A stretch of DNA of 64,000 bases from Streptomyces cirratus (GCF_014650775.1 NZ_BMVP01000003.1:310001-374000), one strand, 5' to 3'. Positions 9,017 through 17,512 are shown, numbered from the stretch's first letter. Numbers and translations: made by a program. The notes: a model not told the origin generated them from the letters alone.

Positions 9017-9913
9017 ATGACAACGGTCGCCCCCAGGACGGTGGACCCAGAGGTCGATGCGATCAGGCACCACTACGAGGTGAGCAACGACTTCTACCGG
9101 TTGCTGCTCGGCCCGACGATGATGTACTCCGGCGGTTACTGGAACGAGGGCGAGGACCTCGTCGCCGCCCTCGACGAGGCCCAGGAGCGCAAGCTCGACA
9201 CGTTCGCCGACCTCGCGAACGTCCGCGCCGGCGGCGTCAAGCGGGTACTGGACATCGGCTGCGGCTGGGGCACCATGCTGAACCGCCTCACCACGGTGCA
9301 CGGCGCCGAGGAGGCCGTCGGCCTGACCCTGTCCCGCACCCAGGAAGCCTTCATCGACGGCCTGGGCAACCCGCGGATCACCACACTGGTCAAGAGCTGG
9401 GCGGACTACGCGGTCGCCGACGAGAGCGAGAAGTACGGCGCGGCGTTCTGCATCAACGCCCTGGAGCACTTCGTCTCCTCGAACCTGCCGCCCAAGGAGC
9501 GCACCAAGCGCTACCGCTTCTTCTTCCAGCAGGTCGCGAACGCCCTGAACCCAGGCGCGAAGTTCGTCCTGCACACCATGACCGCCGAGGCACTGCCGAT
9601 GAACCGCGCGCTCCTCGACGACTTGAAGTTCCTCCAGCGCTCCGAGTTCGCCGGGTGCCACATCCCGCACCTGCACGAACTGACCGCCGGCGCCGAGGGC
9701 CTCTTCGAGGTCGACGAGATCGTCAACGAGCGCGAGTCGTTCGCGATGGCCTGCCGCGCCTGGCTGGTGCTGCTCGCCGAACGCCGGGACGAGGCCGTGG
9801 CCATGGAGGGCGAGGAGGTCGTCGCCCGTTTCGAGCGCTACCTGGACATCTTCGCGTACACGCTCGAGGACAAGTTCTTCAACAACTTCCGCGTGACCCT
9901 CACGCGCCGCTAG
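9017..9913 (+). CDS. SAM-dependent methyltransferase, cyclopropane-fatty-acid-synthase type
   Basis: A 298-residue class I methyltransferase of the CFA/mycolic-acid-synthase family. It begins with the family pattern HHYEVSNDFYRLLLGPTMMYSGGYW (written here in part) and has the SAM-binding loop VLDIGCGWGTML (about 77-88). CFA-type enzymes add a methyl or methylene group to lipid double bonds, but secondary-metabolism relatives methylate carbon or oxygen of small molecules. It heads the plus-strand tailoring operon and is divergent from the ACP operon across a 279-bp promoter region. The ATG at 9017 has GAGG 8 nt upstream. The monooxygenase follows 9 bp downstream. Confidence 0.85.
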   Translation: MTTVAPRTVDPEVDAIRHHYEVSNDFYRLLLGPTMMYSGGYWNEGEDLVAALDEAQERKLDTFADLANVRAGGVKRVLDIGCGWGTMLNRLTTVHGAEEAVGLTLSRTQEAFIDGLGNPRITTLVKSWADYAVADESEKYGAAFCINALEHFVSSNLPPKERTKRYRFFFQQVANALNPGAKFVLHTMTAEALPMNRALLDDLKFLQRSEFAGCHIPHLHELTAGAEGLFEVDEIVNERESFAMACRAWLVLLAERRDEAVAMEGEEVVARFERYLDIFAYTLEDKFFNNFRVTLTRR

Positions 9914-9922
9914 GAGGCCGAC

Positions 9923-11488
9923 GTGACGAGCATTCTCGAACCGGCCAGGGACGGCGGAGCCCGTCCCACGGCCCAGGCCTCCGCCGGGGGCCGCGGACCC
10001 ACCCGGCACCTGAGGGTCGCGGTCATCGGTACCGGGTTCTCGGGTCTGGGTACCGCCATCCGGCTGCTGCAGTCGGGCATCGACGACTTCCTCGTGTTCG
10101 AGCGGGCCGACGAGGTCGGCGGAACGTGGCGCGACAACAGCTATCCGGGGTGTGCGTGCGACGTCATGTCCCACCTCTACTCCTTCTCCTTCGCCCAGAA
10201 CCCGAACTGGAAGTCCACCTTCGGCAAGCGGGACGAGCTGTACGCGTACCTGCGCGACACGGCCGACCGCTTCGGGGTCCGCCCGCACATCCGCTTCGCG
10301 CACGAACTGCTCGCCGCCCGCTGGGACGAGGGCGAGCGGCACTGGCGGATCGAGACCTCGCAGGGCGACTACACCGCCCAGTTCCTGGTCACCGGCACCG
10401 GCTACCTGAGCGAGCCGGCCGTCCCCGACATCAAGGGCCTCGACGGCTTCGAGGGCAAGGTCTTCCACTCCTCGCGGTGGGACCACGACCACGACCTCAC
10501 CGGGCGGCGCGTCGCCGTCATCGGTACGGGCGCCTCCGCGATCCAGTTCGTCCCGAAGATCCAGCCCGACGTGGAGCGCCTCGACCTCTACCAGCGCACG
10601 CCCCCGTGGGTCGGCCCGAAGAACGACAAGACCACCACGGCGCTGCAGGCCAAGCTGCTGCGCTCGGTGCCCGGATACCAGAACTTCCGGCGGAACTTCA
10701 ATATGTGGGGCCGCGAGATCCTGGCCTTCGTGATGGCCCGCCCGAAGGTCGCCGCCAAGATGCAGAAGATGGCCAGCGACCACTTGAAGAAGTCGGTCCC
10801 GGACGAGGCGCTGCGCGCCAGGCTGACCCCCGACTACGTGATGGCCTGCAAGCGGCTGCTGTTCTCCAACACCTGGTACCCGGCGATCCAGCAGCCCAAC
10901 GTGGACCTGGTCACCGACGGGATCGCCGAGGTCCGCGCCAAGTCGATCGTGGGCCGCGACGGGGTGGAGCGCGAGGTCGACACCATCATCCTCGGTACCG
11001 GCTTCCAGGCCACCGACCGCCCGGTGGCGCGCCGGGTCTTCGGCCGGGACGGCGTCCAGCTGCGCGAGGCCTGGCAGCGCGACGGCATGTCGGCCCACCG
11101 CGGCACCACGATCGCCGGATTCCCGAACCTGTTCATGCTGCTCGGTCCGAACACCACGCTGGGGCACTCCTCGCAGGTCGTGATGATCGAGGCGCAGATC
11201 AAGTACGTGGTGGACGCCCTCAAGCAGGCCGAGAAGCGCGGCCTGTCCAGCGTCGAGGTGCGCGGGGAAGCGCAGCGGGCCTACAACAAGGCGCTCGATG
11301 CGAAGCTCGACGGTTCGGTGTGGAACGCGGGCAACTGCAAGAGCTGGTACCTGGACGAGAACGGGCGCAACCCGTCGATCTGGCCGACGTACACCTGGCG
11401 CTTCCGCCGCCAGACCAAGCGCTTCGACCTGAGCGAGTACCAGCTCGCTTCGCAGGTGCGCACCGCCGCCCCGGCGACGCACCAGTAG
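9923..11488 (+). CDS. Baeyer-Villiger-type flavin monooxygenase
   Basis: A 521-residue FAD/NADPH monooxygenase. Two Rossmann motifs are visible, VIGTGFSGLG (about 34-43) for FAD and VIGTGASAI (about 199) for NADPH. Between them lies FEGKVFHSSRWD (176-187), an exact fit to the type I Baeyer-Villiger fingerprint FxGxxxHxxxW[P/D], which separates BVMOs from plain N-hydroxylating or sulfur-oxidising FMOs. Such enzymes turn ketones into esters or lactones. The alpha-amino ketone made by an oxoamine synthase, or a keto group left on the chain, would be a chemically sensible substrate, but that is inference. The GTG start at 9923 is preceded by AGGAGG, which overlaps the methyltransferase stop. Confidence 0.88.
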   Translation: MTSILEPARDGGARPTAQASAGGRGPTRHLRVAVIGTGFSGLGTAIRLLQSGIDDFLVFERADEVGGTWRDNSYPGCACDVMSHLYSFSFAQNPNWKSTFGKRDELYAYLRDTADRFGVRPHIRFAHELLAARWDEGERHWRIETSQGDYTAQFLVTGTGYLSEPAVPDIKGLDGFEGKVFHSSRWDHDHDLTGRRVAVIGTGASAIQFVPKIQPDVERLDLYQRTPPWVGPKNDKTTTALQAKLLRSVPGYQNFRRNFNMWGREILAFVMARPKVAAKMQKMASDHLKKSVPDEALRARLTPDYVMACKRLLFSNTWYPAIQQPNVDLVTDGIAEVRAKSIVGRDGVEREVDTIILGTGFQATDRPVARRVFGRDGVQLREAWQRDGMSAHRGTTIAGFPNLFMLLGPNTTLGHSSQVVMIEAQIKYVVDALKQAEKRGLSSVEVRGEAQRAYNKALDAKLDGSVWNAGNCKSWYLDENGRNPSIWPTYTWRFRRQTKRFDLSEYQLASQVRTAAPATHQ

Positions 11489-11525
11489 GACTCCGGCAGG
11501 CATGAGAAACGGGAGACGTACGCAG

Positions 11526-13052
11526 ATGAGCAGCACCCCGAGAACGGCCACGGGTACGGCCGCCGCCCCTTCCCGGCGCAGAGTCCTCGGCGGCATCGCG
11601 GCGACCGCCGTGGCCGTCGTGGGCTGGAACACCGTCGACCAGAGCTGGGCGACGGCCGCGGAGGCCTCCGGCGCGGCCGTGGTTCCCGTGCCGGCGCTCA
11701 CCGGCACGCTGGAGACGTCGCCCTCCGTGGTCGAGGCCTTCGGCAAGGACTTCGGACACCTGTGGGACGGCGCGGGCAGCAAGCCGTGGGCCGTGCTGCG
11801 GCCGGGCAACGCCGACGACATCGTCAAGATCGTGAACTACGCCCGGGCCAACGGCATCAAGGTCGCGGTCAACGGACAGGGCGGCTCCGGTACGGACATC
11901 GAATCGCACTCGGTGTACGGCCAGGCCCGTGTGCCCGGCGGGATATCCATCGACGCCCGCAGCATGTCGAAGATCGTCTCCATCGGCGGGAACTGCGCGG
12001 TGGTCGAGGCGGGCGTCACCTGGGCCCAGCTGACCGACGCGTGCCTCCAGGTGGGCAAGACCCCGCCGGCGCTGCCCGACTACCTGTACCTGTCGGTGGG
12101 CGGCACGATCAGCATCGGCGGGATCGGCGGCACGGTGGCCAAGTACGGGCTGCTGTGCGACACCGTGCGGTCCATCGACATCGTCACCGGTGAGGGGAAG
12201 CTGGTCACCGCGACGGCGACGAACCGCCCGGAGCTGTTCAACGCGGCGCTGTCGGGCGGCGGTCAGGTCGGCATCATCGTCCGCGCCGAAGTCGCCCTGG
12301 TCCCGGCGCCGAAGCGGTCGGTCATCTTCACCCTGTACTACGCGGACGTGGAGACCTACCTCCAGGACGCCGAGAAGGTGCTGGCCGACGGCCGCTTCCA
12401 CGTCCAGGCCGGCGAGATGCTCCGCACGCCGGACGGCTCGGGGTGGCGTTACAAGATGGAGGCCGGGGCCAACTACAGCACGACGCCGCCGGACCGGGCG
12501 AAGCTGCTGAGCGGCTTGCAGGACGTACGGGCCGACGCGGTGATCGAGGACGTGACGTACCGGGAGTACATGTTCCGGCTCGACGCCTACGAGGGCTACC
12601 TCAAGGAGACCGGCCACTGGTACTCGCCCAAGCCGTGGCTGAGCATGTTCCTCCCGGCCTCCAAGACGAAGACGTTCATGAAGCGGGTCGAACAGGAGCT
12701 GACCGCCGACTCCCTCGGGGGCGGGTTCCTGCTGTTCTCCCCGTTCCTCACCTCGCAGGTCAAGCGGCCGCTCGCGATGATGCCGGGCGAGTCCGTGGCC
12801 TACCTGTTCGACCTGCTTCGCTTCCCCAACCCGGGTGACCCGAACATCCAGGCGATGCTCGACCAGAACCGGCGCCTGTACGACCTGGCGGTGTCGATGG
12901 GCGCCAAGCGCTACCTGGTCGGCGCGGTGCCGAACATGACGCAGGCCGACTGGCGGGCCCACTTCGGCAACCGCTGGACCGGTTTCGTCAACGCGAAGAA
13001 GAAGTTCGACCCGGCGAATCTCTTCACCCCGGGCCAGGGCTTCTTCGCCTGA
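11526..13052 (+). CDS. Tat-exported FAD-linked oxidase resembling cytokinin dehydrogenase
   Basis: A 508-residue flavoprotein. The N terminus has a twin-arginine signal (SRRRVLGG, Arg17-19) with a hydrophobic stretch and an Ala-rich cleavage region, so it is probably exported folded. A PCMH-type FAD-binding domain follows (about 75-260, with SVGGTISIGGIGG). The C-terminal half ends WRAHFGNRWTGF...KKKFDPANLFTPGQ, a pattern I recognise from plant and bacterial cytokinin dehydrogenases. The position that carries the covalent-FAD histidine there (GxGHS) is G117-Q-G-G-S121 here, so FAD is probably not covalently bound. An upstream ATG at 11502 is possible, but the one at 11526 has the better GGGAG site. 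It sits between the BVMO and the SRPBCC gene in the tailoring operon. Confidence 0.78.
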   Translation: MSSTPRTATGTAAAPSRRRVLGGIAATAVAVVGWNTVDQSWATAAEASGAAVVPVPALTGTLETSPSVVEAFGKDFGHLWDGAGSKPWAVLRPGNADDIVKIVNYARANGIKVAVNGQGGSGTDIESHSVYGQARVPGGISIDARSMSKIVSIGGNCAVVEAGVTWAQLTDACLQVGKTPPALPDYLYLSVGGTISIGGIGGTVAKYGLLCDTVRSIDIVTGEGKLVTATATNRPELFNAALSGGGQVGIIVRAEVALVPAPKRSVIFTLYYADVETYLQDAEKVLADGRFHVQAGEMLRTPDGSGWRYKMEAGANYSTTPPDRAKLLSGLQDVRADAVIEDVTYREYMFRLDAYEGYLKETGHWYSPKPWLSMFLPASKTKTFMKRVEQELTADSLGGGFLLFSPFLTSQVKRPLAMMPGESVAYLFDLLRFPNPGDPNIQAMLDQNRRLYDLAVSMGAKRYLVGAVPNMTQADWRAHFGNRWTGFVNAKKKFDPANLFTPGQGFFA

Positions 13053-13128
13053 CCGCGGATCCCCGGCCCGTCCCCGCCCCGGCAACACAGCGCAACTCCG
13101 CACGACCGTGCACCTGAGGAGGCTCGAC

Positions 13129-13614
13129 ATGACAACGTACGACCTGATCGACGAGGCGGTGATCGACGCCCCGGCGACCGCCGTCTGGGAAGCGCTCCTC
13201 TCGGAGTTCCGCGGCGCCGCCCAGTGGTGGGTCCCGGCCAACACCTTCGCCCCCGTCTCCGGTTCCCCCGACCAGGTCGGCGGCGAGGTGGGGGTGACCG
13301 TCCACACCAAGGGCGTCGGCAACGGCGGTCTCAAGCTCCGCTTCACGGCGCGTACGGTCGCCGTGGAGAGCGGCCGCCGGCTCGACGTGGAGTACGTCGA
13401 CGGGGCGTTCCGCGGGCCGGCGACGTTCCGTCTGGAACCGCTGCCGGACGGCCGCACCCGGCTGTCCATGCACTTCGCGGGCAGGCCGCACGGCTGGCTG
13501 GGCGTGCTCGCCAAGGCCGTCGACCTCGGGGCGGAACACTCGAAGGCCACCTTGGCGGCCTTCGAGTGCCTGGGCCGCCGGCTGTCGTCCTCCACCGCGG
13601 GGGCCCGGCGATGA
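13129..13614 (+). CDS. SRPBCC (START-like) protein, possible cyclase or lyase
   Basis: A 161-residue protein with the SRPBCC fold signature: TYDLIDEAVIDAPATAVWEAL at the N terminus, alternating strands, and a long C-terminal helix. The fold forms a deep hydrophobic pocket and is used by polyketide cyclases/dehydratases and many ligand-binding proteins. No catalytic residues can be assigned by eye. A strong GAGGAGG site precedes ATG 13129, 76 bp after the oxidase gene, and its stop overlaps the ATG of the hydrolase gene (ATGA). The context points to a small-molecule-binding role in the same pathway. Confidence 0.7.
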   Translation: MTTYDLIDEAVIDAPATAVWEALLSEFRGAAQWWVPANTFAPVSGSPDQVGGEVGVTVHTKGVGNGGLKLRFTARTVAVESGRRLDVEYVDGAFRGPATFRLEPLPDGRTRLSMHFAGRPHGWLGVLAKAVDLGAEHSKATLAAFECLGRRLSSSTAGARR

Positions 13615-14447
13615 CGACGGCGGCGGAAGTCACCCGGGAGCTGACCGTACGGACCGACGACGGCGCGGAGCTCGCCGTCACCGTTCTGGCCCCGCTGGCG
13701 GGCACGCCGGCCGCCGCTGACGTGGTCCTCGTGCACGGGTGGGCGCACTCCCGCCGCGCCTGGGGCACCATCGCCGACCGGCTCATCCGGGCCGGACACC
13801 GCGTGGTGCTGTACGACCAGCGGGGCCACGGCGCCTCCACCTCCGGCCGCACCCCCGTCTCGGTGGAGCGCCTCGGCGACGACCTCGCGGCGGTGCTGGG
13901 CGGGGCGGACGCCCGGGCGGCCGTCGTGGTGGGCCACTCGGGCGGCGGGTTCGCGGCGCTGTCCTACGCGGCCGGCGGGCCGCCGGCCGGGCACCTGGGC
14001 GGCCTGGTGCTGCTGGGCACGGCGGCGCACGGCCAGGACACGCCCGACGGCGAGGTCAAGATGATGGGCAGCCCCCTCTTCTCGTGGGCGCTGCACCGTC
14101 CCCCGCTCGGCCGCAGACTGCTGTCGTCCACCATGGCCAAGTCCGTTGACACGGCCCTGCTGGACGTGAACCGGCAGCTGTTCGCGGCGACGGACCCGCG
14201 GATCCGGGCGGACTTCTTCCGCTGCACGCGCGGCTGGGACCTGCGCCCGGCACTGGCCGGAGTCGGCGTGCCGGCGGTGGTCCTGCACGGTGAGGCGGAC
14301 AAGGTCATCGACCCCGCTCTGGCGCGGACGCTGGCCGACTCCTTGCCGGGCGCCCGGTTCGAACCGGTGCCGGGCGCGGGCCACATGCTCCCGCTGGAGC
14401 GGCCGCTGCTGGTCGTGTCCGCCGTGTCCGAACTCGCGTCCCGGTGA
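13611..14447 (+). CDS. Alpha/beta hydrolase
   Basis: A 278-residue alpha/beta-hydrolase-fold enzyme. The oxyanion HGWAHS segment is near residue 43, the nucleophile elbow is GHSGGG (about 105-110), the acid is the Asp of ADKVID (about 225-230), and the His is in GAGHM (about 256). The mix resembles small esterases, haloperoxidase-like and thioesterase-like proteins of antibiotic clusters. It could hydrolyse an ester or lactone made by the BVMO, or edit carrier-bound intermediates. It is coupled to the SRPBCC gene (4-bp overlap) and is followed 10 bp later by the phosphopantetheinyl transferase. Confidence 0.82.
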   Translation: MTTAAEVTRELTVRTDDGAELAVTVLAPLAGTPAAADVVLVHGWAHSRRAWGTIADRLIRAGHRVVLYDQRGHGASTSGRTPVSVERLGDDLAAVLGGADARAAVVVGHSGGGFAALSYAAGGPPAGHLGGLVLLGTAAHGQDTPDGEVKMMGSPLFSWALHRPPLGRRLLSSTMAKSVDTALLDVNRQLFAATDPRIRADFFRCTRGWDLRPALAGVGVPAVVLHGEADKVIDPALARTLADSLPGARFEPVPGAGHMLPLERPLLVVSAVSELASR

Positions 14448-14457
14448 CCCCCGGACG

Positions 14458-15108
14458 ATGATCGAGGCACTGCTGCCGCCGGGCGTCACGTCGTCGGAAG
14501 TCTTCGACGACGAGGCGCCCGCGCCGCTCTTCCCCGCCGAGGCGGCCCTCATGGAGGGCCGCCTCGCCCGCCGTCGCCGCCAGTTCGCGACGGCCCGCGC
14601 CTGCGCCCGCCGGTGCCTGGCCGCACTCGGCCACTCCCCCGCGCCCCTGCTGCCCGGCCCGGGAGGCGCTCCGGCCTGGCCGACGGGCGTGGTCGGCAGC
14701 ATCACGCACTGCGACGGCTACCGCGCGGCCGTGGCGGACCTGTCCGACCGTACGTCGGCCCTCGGCATCGACGCCGAGCCCGCGGGTCCGCTCCCGGAGG
14801 GCGTACTGGGGCTGGTCACCTCCCCCGCGGAACGCGACCATCTGCGGGAGCTCGCCGCGGCCCATCCGGGGGTTTTCTGGGACCGCCTGCTGTTCTGCGC
14901 CAAGGAGGCGGTGTACAAGGCCTGGTACCCGGCGACGGGCGTCTGGCTCGGCTTCCGCGACGCGACCGTGGCCCTCTCCCCCGACGGCACCTTCACCTGC
15001 ACGCTCGACGTCCCGGCCGCGGTGAGCGAACCCGTCGACCCGCTCTACCGGGGCCGCTGGTCGGCGGGACCGGAGCTGGTCCTCACGGTGGTCGTGCGGC
15101 GCGACTGA
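14458..15108 (+). CDS. 4'-phosphopantetheinyl transferase (EntD/Sfp type)
   Basis: A 216-residue Sfp/EntD-like transferase. Visible motifs are GSITHCDGY (about 80-88), LGIDAEP with the magnesium-binding Asp and Glu (about 101-107) and FCAKEAVYKAW (about 145-155). It moves the phosphopantetheine arm of CoA onto carrier-protein serines. Finding it as the last gene of the tailoring operon means that the cluster encodes its own activator for the carriers at 175-426 and 8483-8737, and possibly for the one at 25301-25552. The EntD-like DAEP spacing suggests relaxed carrier specificity. Confidence 0.9.
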   Translation: MIEALLPPGVTSSEVFDDEAPAPLFPAEAALMEGRLARRRRQFATARACARRCLAALGHSPAPLLPGPGGAPAWPTGVVGSITHCDGYRAAVADLSDRTSALGIDAEPAGPLPEGVLGLVTSPAERDHLRELAAAHPGVFWDRLLFCAKEAVYKAWYPATGVWLGFRDATVALSPDGTFTCTLDVPAAVSEPVDPLYRGRWSAGPELVLTVVVRRD

Positions 15109-15146
15109 GGATCAGCCCGGGCCGGCTGAGGATCAGCGCGGGCCGG
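15105..15146. repeat. 21-bp tandem duplication between convergent stops
   Basis: Two adjacent 21-bp copies (15105-15125 and 15126-15146), identical at 20 positions and starting CTGAGGATCAGC. Each contains TGA on the plus strand and TCA (stop on the minus strand). Copy 1 supplies the stop of the phosphopantetheinyl transferase gene and copy 2 the stop of the AraC gene. Confidence 0.95.
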
Positions 15147-16140
15147 GGCCGCCCAGCACGACCGTACGGGGCGTGCGCGGGCCCTGCCCGGCCCCGGGCG
15201 CGGTGATGCCCGCGCGGAACTCCCTCGGGCTGACTCCGCGCACCCGTTTGAAGGCCGCCGACAGCGCGAACGCCCCGCTGTAGCCGACCCGGCGGGCCAC
15301 CGTGGCCACCGTCGCCTCGGGCTCGCGCAAGTAGTCGGCGGCCAGAGCGATGCGCCAGCCGGTGAGGTAGGCGACGGGGGGTTCCCCGACGATGTCCGTG
15401 AAGCGGCGGGCCAGGGCCGCCCTGGACACGCCGACCTTGCGCGCGAGTTCCTCGACCGTCCAGCCGTGGGCCGGGTTCTCGTGCAGCAGGCGCAGCGCCG
15501 GTCCGACCACCGGGTCGCTCTGGGCCCGGTACCAGGTCGGGGCGCCGCTGCCGGGGGCCGCGAGCCAGGCCCGCAGGACCCCGATCAGCAGCAGGTCCAG
15601 GAGCCGGTCCAGCACGATCTCCTGGCCGGGCTCGTCACGGGAGATCTCCGCCGTCAGCAAGGTGATCAGGGCGTGGTCCGCGGATTCCGCCGGGCGTACC
15701 AGGATCGTGGGCAGCACGCTCAGCAGCCGCCGGCCGATCTCGCTCGGCGCCTGGTAGGTGCCGCTGAGCATCACCGCCGAACCGGCGTCCTGGAGCGGGT
15801 CGCCCCAGGTGCGGACGCCGAGGGCCATGGTCTCGGTGACGTCCTCGCCGCTCGCGGTGCTGCACCGCTGCTCCGGTCCGACGGTGATCTGGACCGGCGT
15901 GCCGGGGCAGTCGGCGACCGTGTACGGCTCGGGCCCGTGCACCACGGCCACGTCGCCGGGCCGGATCCGTACCGCGGTGCCGTGGTCCGGCACCAGCCAG
16001 GCGTCGCCGTGGACCATGGTGATGACCGACAGCGGCGCGCGGTCCTCCACGCGGAGCGACCAGGGCGGGTTGAAGACGGACTTGAGGAGGAAGGCGCCGC
16101 GCGCCTTCGGGCCTTCCAGCAGGCCGGTCAGCGTGTCCAT
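15133..16140 (-). CDS. AraC-family transcriptional regulator
   Basis: A 335-residue regulator with an N-terminal cupin-like sensor (about 1-180, with AVHGPEPYTVAD) and a C-terminal double helix-turn-helix: ELARKVGVSRAALARRFTDIVGEPPVAYLTGWRI as the first part (described, not complete) and ATVARRVGYSGAFALSAAFKR as the second (about 300). This is the AraC_binding/cupin_6 group often found beside oxidoreductase genes in Streptomyces. The ATG at 16140 is preceded by GAGAGGATATC. The nearest candidate targets are the hemerythrin/DUF1772 operon and the NmrA and ketoreductase genes. It is convergent with the biosynthetic operon, so a role in the cluster is uncertain. Confidence 0.88.
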   Translation of the reverse strand: MDTLTGLLEGPKARGAFLLKSVFNPPWSLRVEDRAPLSVITMVHGDAWLVPDHGTAVRIRPGDVAVVHGPEPYTVADCPGTPVQITVGPEQRCSTASGEDVTETMALGVRTWGDPLQDAGSAVMLSGTYQAPSEIGRRLLSVLPTILVRPAESADHALITLLTAEISRDEPGQEIVLDRLLDLLLIGVLRAWLAAPGSGAPTWYRAQSDPVVGPALRLLHENPAHGWTVEELARKVGVSRAALARRFTDIVGEPPVAYLTGWRIALAADYLREPEATVATVARRVGYSGAFALSAAFKRVRGVSPREFRAGITAPGAGQGPRTPRTVVLGGPGPR

Positions 16141-16183
16141 GCGGATATCCTCTCTCGTTTCCCGCCGGGCGGGACCGCGTGAA

Positions 16184-16224
16184 GCGCCCGCTCTCCCGCG
16201 GGGGACGGATGTGAGAGCGGGCGC
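16184..16224 (-). terminator. Terminator after the DUF1772 gene
   Basis: A perfect 12-bp inverted repeat (GCGCCCGCTCTC at 16184-16195 with 16213-16224), extended outward by GTGAA/TTCAC after a small bulge. It lies 32 bp beyond the stop of the minus-strand DUF1772 gene and just upstream of the AraC gene, so it separates the two transcripts. Confidence 0.6.
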
Positions 16225-16255
16225 CGTTCACGGGGGCGCCGGGGCGGTCCGGCGC

Positions 16256-16762
16256 CTACGCGGCCGGGGTGCGGCCGTGCAGGGCCAGGGTGCGGCCCAG
16301 GGCGGCCAGGGCCGTCGCACAGGCCAGGGTGCGGACGGTGTTCCCGGCCCGCCAGCGCGTGCCGAACCCGGCGCGAGCGGCGGCGAAGTCGCTTCCGGCC
16401 CGGGCCAGTTGCGCGTTGAGCGGCAGGTTCACCAGGGCCGTCACGACCAGCGAGAGCGTGTACAGCGCGAAGGCGGTCCAGGCCCAGCGAGCGGTGTGGG
16501 GGCGTCCGCCGCGCTGCTGCTGGGCGGCGGCGACGCCGGTGGCGATGAACGCGCCCACGAAGAGCAGCCCGAACAGGCCGTTGTCGATGGCGTCGTTGAT
16601 GTTCCGCATCGCGGTCACGTACGTCTCGTCGTCGCCGCGCCCCAGGCCCGGAATCACCGAGATGTCGAAGGCGAAGTAGAGACCGGCCATCAGGCCGGTG
16701 CCCACGGTCGCCGCCACCAGGGTCGCGGACTGGGCCGTCGTGCCCGTCGTCGATCGTGTCAC
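16256..16762 (-). CDS. DUF1772-family membrane protein (anthrone-oxygenase-like)
   Basis: A 168-residue protein with four predicted membrane helices (about 10-30, 58-78, 92-112 and 138-155) and the DUF1772 pattern of a helix-2 region followed by NLPLNAQLARAGSD. Family members include small cofactor-free anthrone oxygenases in aromatic polyketide pathways, but most are of unknown function. The GTG start at 16762 overlaps the hemerythrin stop (GTGA), so it is translated with that gene. Because no aromatic PKS is present, a stress or redox role with the hemerythrin is as likely as a biosynthetic one. Confidence 0.75.
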   Translation of the reverse strand: MTRSTTGTTAQSATLVAATVGTGLMAGLYFAFDISVIPGLGRGDDETYVTAMRNINDAIDNGLFGLLFVGAFIATGVAAAQQQRGGRPHTARWAWTAFALYTLSLVVTALVNLPLNAQLARAGSDFAAARAGFGTRWRAGNTVRTLACATALAALGRTLALHGRTPAA

Positions 16763-17397
16763 TTCTGCAGTCCCTTCAACGTGTTCTCGTACCGTCTGCG
16801 GAGCAGGGTCGCGCCGAGCAGCCGGACCGGCGGTGGGATGGTGGCGGACACGTGCGCGACGGAGTCGCGGCCCGCTCCGTCGAACATCCAGGGCTGGAGG
16901 TGGAGCAGCACGCGCCTCGGGGCACTGGCCACCACCTTGCGCTCCTCGGCCAGGTAGGCCCGCTCCCCCATCCGGTCGAAGACGGGGAACACGACGCGTT
17001 CCTCGTCGCGCAGGTGGTCGTGCAGGATCTCCTGGAAGTCCCGGGCGGCCGCCGTGAGCCCCTCGCCGCCGTGGGTGACGGCGGTGGTGACCGCCGCCAT
17101 GGCCGCGTCCAGTTCCTCGTGGTCGTCGTGCAGTTCACGGGCCTGGGCGTCGAAGTCCGCGTCGAGGCGCCGCAGTCCGGGCCACAGCACGTCGTCCTCA
17201 CTGGTGTGGTGCCACTCGATGACCTCGCGCAGGCGCAGCCACCACTCGGCGCCGCCGCCCCGCCAGGCCGGTGCGGCGGCGCGCAGTCGTGCGGCGTCGC
17301 GGCGCATCGCCCGGTGCATCAGGGCGAATCCGTGGTAGTGCGGTGCGAGGGCGTCCAGTCCGTGTTCGCTGGAGTAGGGCGGCTGGTGCGTGGGCAT
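16759..17397 (-). CDS. Hemerythrin-like HHE-domain protein
   Basis: A 212-residue four-helix HHE protein. Metal-ligand residues are visible in HYHGFALMHRAMRRD (about 20-34), EWHHTSEDD (about 60-68), HDDHEE (about 90-95) and HDHLRDEERVVFP (about 125-137), giving the His/Glu/Asp set of a di-iron site. Bacterial members sense or store oxygen or nitric oxide. It is first in a two-gene operon with the DUF1772 protein. Upstream, 17398-17512 holds only spacer before the end of the NmrA-like gene. Confidence 0.85.
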   Translation of the reverse strand: MPTHQPPYSSEHGLDALAPHYHGFALMHRAMRRDAARLRAAAPAWRGGGAEWWLRLREVIEWHHTSEDDVLWPGLRRLDADFDAQARELHDDHEELDAAMAAVTTAVTHGGEGLTAAARDFQEILHDHLRDEERVVFPVFDRMGERAYLAEERKVVASAPRRVLLHLQPWMFDGAGRDSVAHVSATIPPPVRLLGATLLRRRYENTLKGLQK

Positions 17398-17512
17398 CGG
17401 GGCCTCCTGCCGGTCGGTGCGGCGTGCGTACGAGCTCCGCGCCCGGGCGGGGCGCCGGGCGGGGCGGCCGCCTTGGGGGGCGGCCGCCGCGCGAGGCGCG
17501 TGCCCGGCGTGG

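Noticed and set aside
11526..13052. Cytokinin degradation as the role of the FAD oxidase
   Set aside because: Its operon position among chain-modifying genes and the altered FAD motif make a pathway-specific oxidation more likely; only the fold resemblance is kept.
8483..14705. Two minus-strand open frames of more than 1,100 codons (8483-11827 and 11220-14705)
   Set aside because: Apart from the ACP at 8483-8737 they are antisense shadows of the plus-strand tailoring genes, which carry intact catalytic motifs.
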